A stretch of DNA of 6,035 bases. It comes from Prevotellaceae bacterium. GTDB taxonomy: Bacteria > Bacteroidota > Bacteroidia > Bacteroidales > UBA932. Below are positions 5,712 to 6,035 of the stretch, in pieces. Each line of letters opens with the position of its first letter. The first letter of the stretch is position 1. The DNA lies in assembly GCA_031278495.1 (NCBI GenBank), contig JAITKG010000147.1, positions 1 to 6,035 on the forward strand, in the 5' to 3' direction. A program made the position numbers and the translations under genes. The notes below the pieces were generated by a model. That model saw only the letters and a program-made list of their open reading frames with translations. It had not been told where the DNA came from and ran no database searches.

Positions 5712-5756
5712 GTTTTTATCCACTGCCAATTTTTCGATTTTTACTGAACATCTCGC

Positions 5757-5840
5757 AAAAAAACCGAAACGCGGACAATTCTTATTATCTCTGAGGTACA
5801 GCCAGACCTGAAAAAATCATAAGTAAGAAGTCCACGTTTC
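5757..5840 (-). terminator. intrinsic-terminator-like 3' hairpin of the candidate RNA
   Basis: On the minus strand the 11-bp stem GAAACGTGGAC / GTCCGCGTTTC (5840-5830 / 5776-5766) is followed by GG and then seven U (5763-5757). Upstream GCAAA (5845-5841) could also pair into the U-run. The intervening sequence forms inner helices, so the hairpin is longer than a minimal terminator. Confidence 0.5.
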
Positions 5841-5934
5841 TTTGCATGGAAATTCACTCTTATTCGTTGTGTCGTGAAATTTGCTGTTTTCAGAGACAGA
5901 ACAAAAGTTCCAATATATAAAAGAGCATAAATAT
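5757..5934 (-). ncRNA. candidate small structured RNA of about 175 nt (no family recognised)
   Basis: A consensus promoter (5939-5969) would start a minus-strand transcript near 5934-5931, ending at a U-run (5763-5757). The 3' half folds into a long hairpin: 5840-5830 pairs with 5776-5766 (11 bp, one G-U), 5829-5824 with 5784-5779 (6 bp), 5822-5819 with 5788-5785 (4 bp) and 5809-5806 with 5797-5794 (4 bp) around an 8-nt loop. At the imperfect positions 5772/5834, 5791/5812 and 5789/5814, the minus-strand RNA has G-U pairs where the + strand has C-A mismatches, so the minus strand is the likely transcribed one. An alternative long-range pairing exists: 5897-5890 with 5794-5787, and 5887-5883 with 5802-5798. 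The size and the alternative rod fold recall 6S RNA, but the local hairpin looks more stable. An open frame crosses the region, but its translation is unrecognisable and low in complexity. Confidence 0.5.
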
Positions 5935-5938
5935 GGCA

Positions 5939-5969
5939 CAAATGTAAAACAATTTTTTTTACCAGCAAA
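5939..5969 (-). promoter_or_regulatory. Bacteroidota-type promoter for the candidate small RNA
   Basis: On the minus strand, TTTG (5969-5966), a 19-bp spacer and TACATTTG (5946-5939) match TTTG-N19-21-TAnnTTTG exactly. The spacer contains an A8 tract (5960-5953). No start codon with a recognisable protein follows closely downstream. Confidence 0.65.
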
Positions 5970-5990
5970 TTTTTTTTTTCAATTTTTTTT
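5970..5990 (-). promoter_or_regulatory. A-tracts directly upstream of the -33 element (UP-like)
   Basis: The minus strand carries A8 (5990-5983) and A10 (5979-5970) immediately upstream of the TTTG box, with a further A8 in the spacer. Such A-tracts commonly bend DNA and can raise promoter strength by contacting the polymerase alpha subunits. That would fit a stable-RNA promoter, but the effect here is inferred. Confidence 0.4.
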
Positions 5991-6035
5991 GTCATTAGTT
6001 TCATCAAATAAGAATCAGTCCGTATAAATTCATGA
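5991..6035. other. right edge of the window, nothing recognised
   Basis: This AT-rich stretch shows no promoter, hairpin or recognisable coding sequence. One minus frame is open from the edge through to 5741, so the tail of a gene outside the window cannot be fully excluded. Its translation (for example HEFIRTDSYLMKLMTKK) is unlike any family I know. Confidence 0.4.

Noticed and set aside
5789..5818. SRP RNA apical loop in the candidate RNA (CAGGTCTGG resembles the conserved CAGGTCCGG)
   Set aside because: The GNRA-type tetraloop and the asymmetric loop with its AGCAG side that define SRP domain IV are absent.
5741..6007. Minus-strand open frame of 88 codons
   Set aside because: It begins with a TTG codon in poly-A-rich promoter DNA, runs through the promoter and the paired arms of the RNA candidate, and has no recognisable family or ribosome-binding site. 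It is kept only as an outside possibility.

Overview
The window looks like chromosomal DNA of a member of the Bacteroidota (Bacteroidetes). Three things support this. There is a PorW/SprE lipoprotein, a component of the type IX secretion system (T9SS), which is found only in this phylum. The end of a DUF5689-type protein lies at the left edge. Two promoters match the phylum's TTTG / TAnnTTTG consensus, and the genes lack clear Shine-Dalgarno sites. I cannot name the genus. The coding genes are moderately GC-rich, while the right-hand kilobase is repeat-rich and AT-rich.

Layout. Positions 3-185 (+) hold the last 60 codons of a DUF5689-like protein, convergent with the next gene. Positions 282-4976 (-) hold three genes read in the order comM, porW/sprE, tsaE. 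They probably form one operon: the gap between comM and porW is 43 bp, and porW and tsaE overlap by 4 bp (ATGA). A consensus promoter at 5000-5032 (-) lies just upstream of comM and shows that comM starts at 4976, not at the far end of the longer open frame.

Positions 4977-6035 contain no convincing intact protein gene but a lot of structure. From left to right these are: a nested inverted repeat (5096-5152); the left end of a broken IS3-like insertion sequence with the first 31 codons of an OrfA-like transposase (5229-5363); a 42-bp hairpin-forming tandem repeat in an A-B-B-A order, which begins inside the transposase fragment (5341-5501); two facing copies of a C-rich/G-rich hairpin element (5501-5541 and 5606-5626); a 71-bp element with 21-bp inverted termini (5641-5711); and a probable small structured RNA on the minus strand (about 5934 to 5757). 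The RNA has its own consensus promoter, A-tracts upstream of it, a long hairpin and a U-run.

How the genes may work together. ComM is a hexameric ATPase linked to natural transformation. PorW is a periplasm-facing T9SS lipoprotein. TsaE is the ATPase that supports synthesis of the t6A modification of tRNA. They share no known pathway; the link is transcriptional, and for porW-tsaE probably translational. The best candidate for something undescribed is the minus-strand RNA upstream of comM, followed by the palindromic 42-bp array grown from a transposase fragment.
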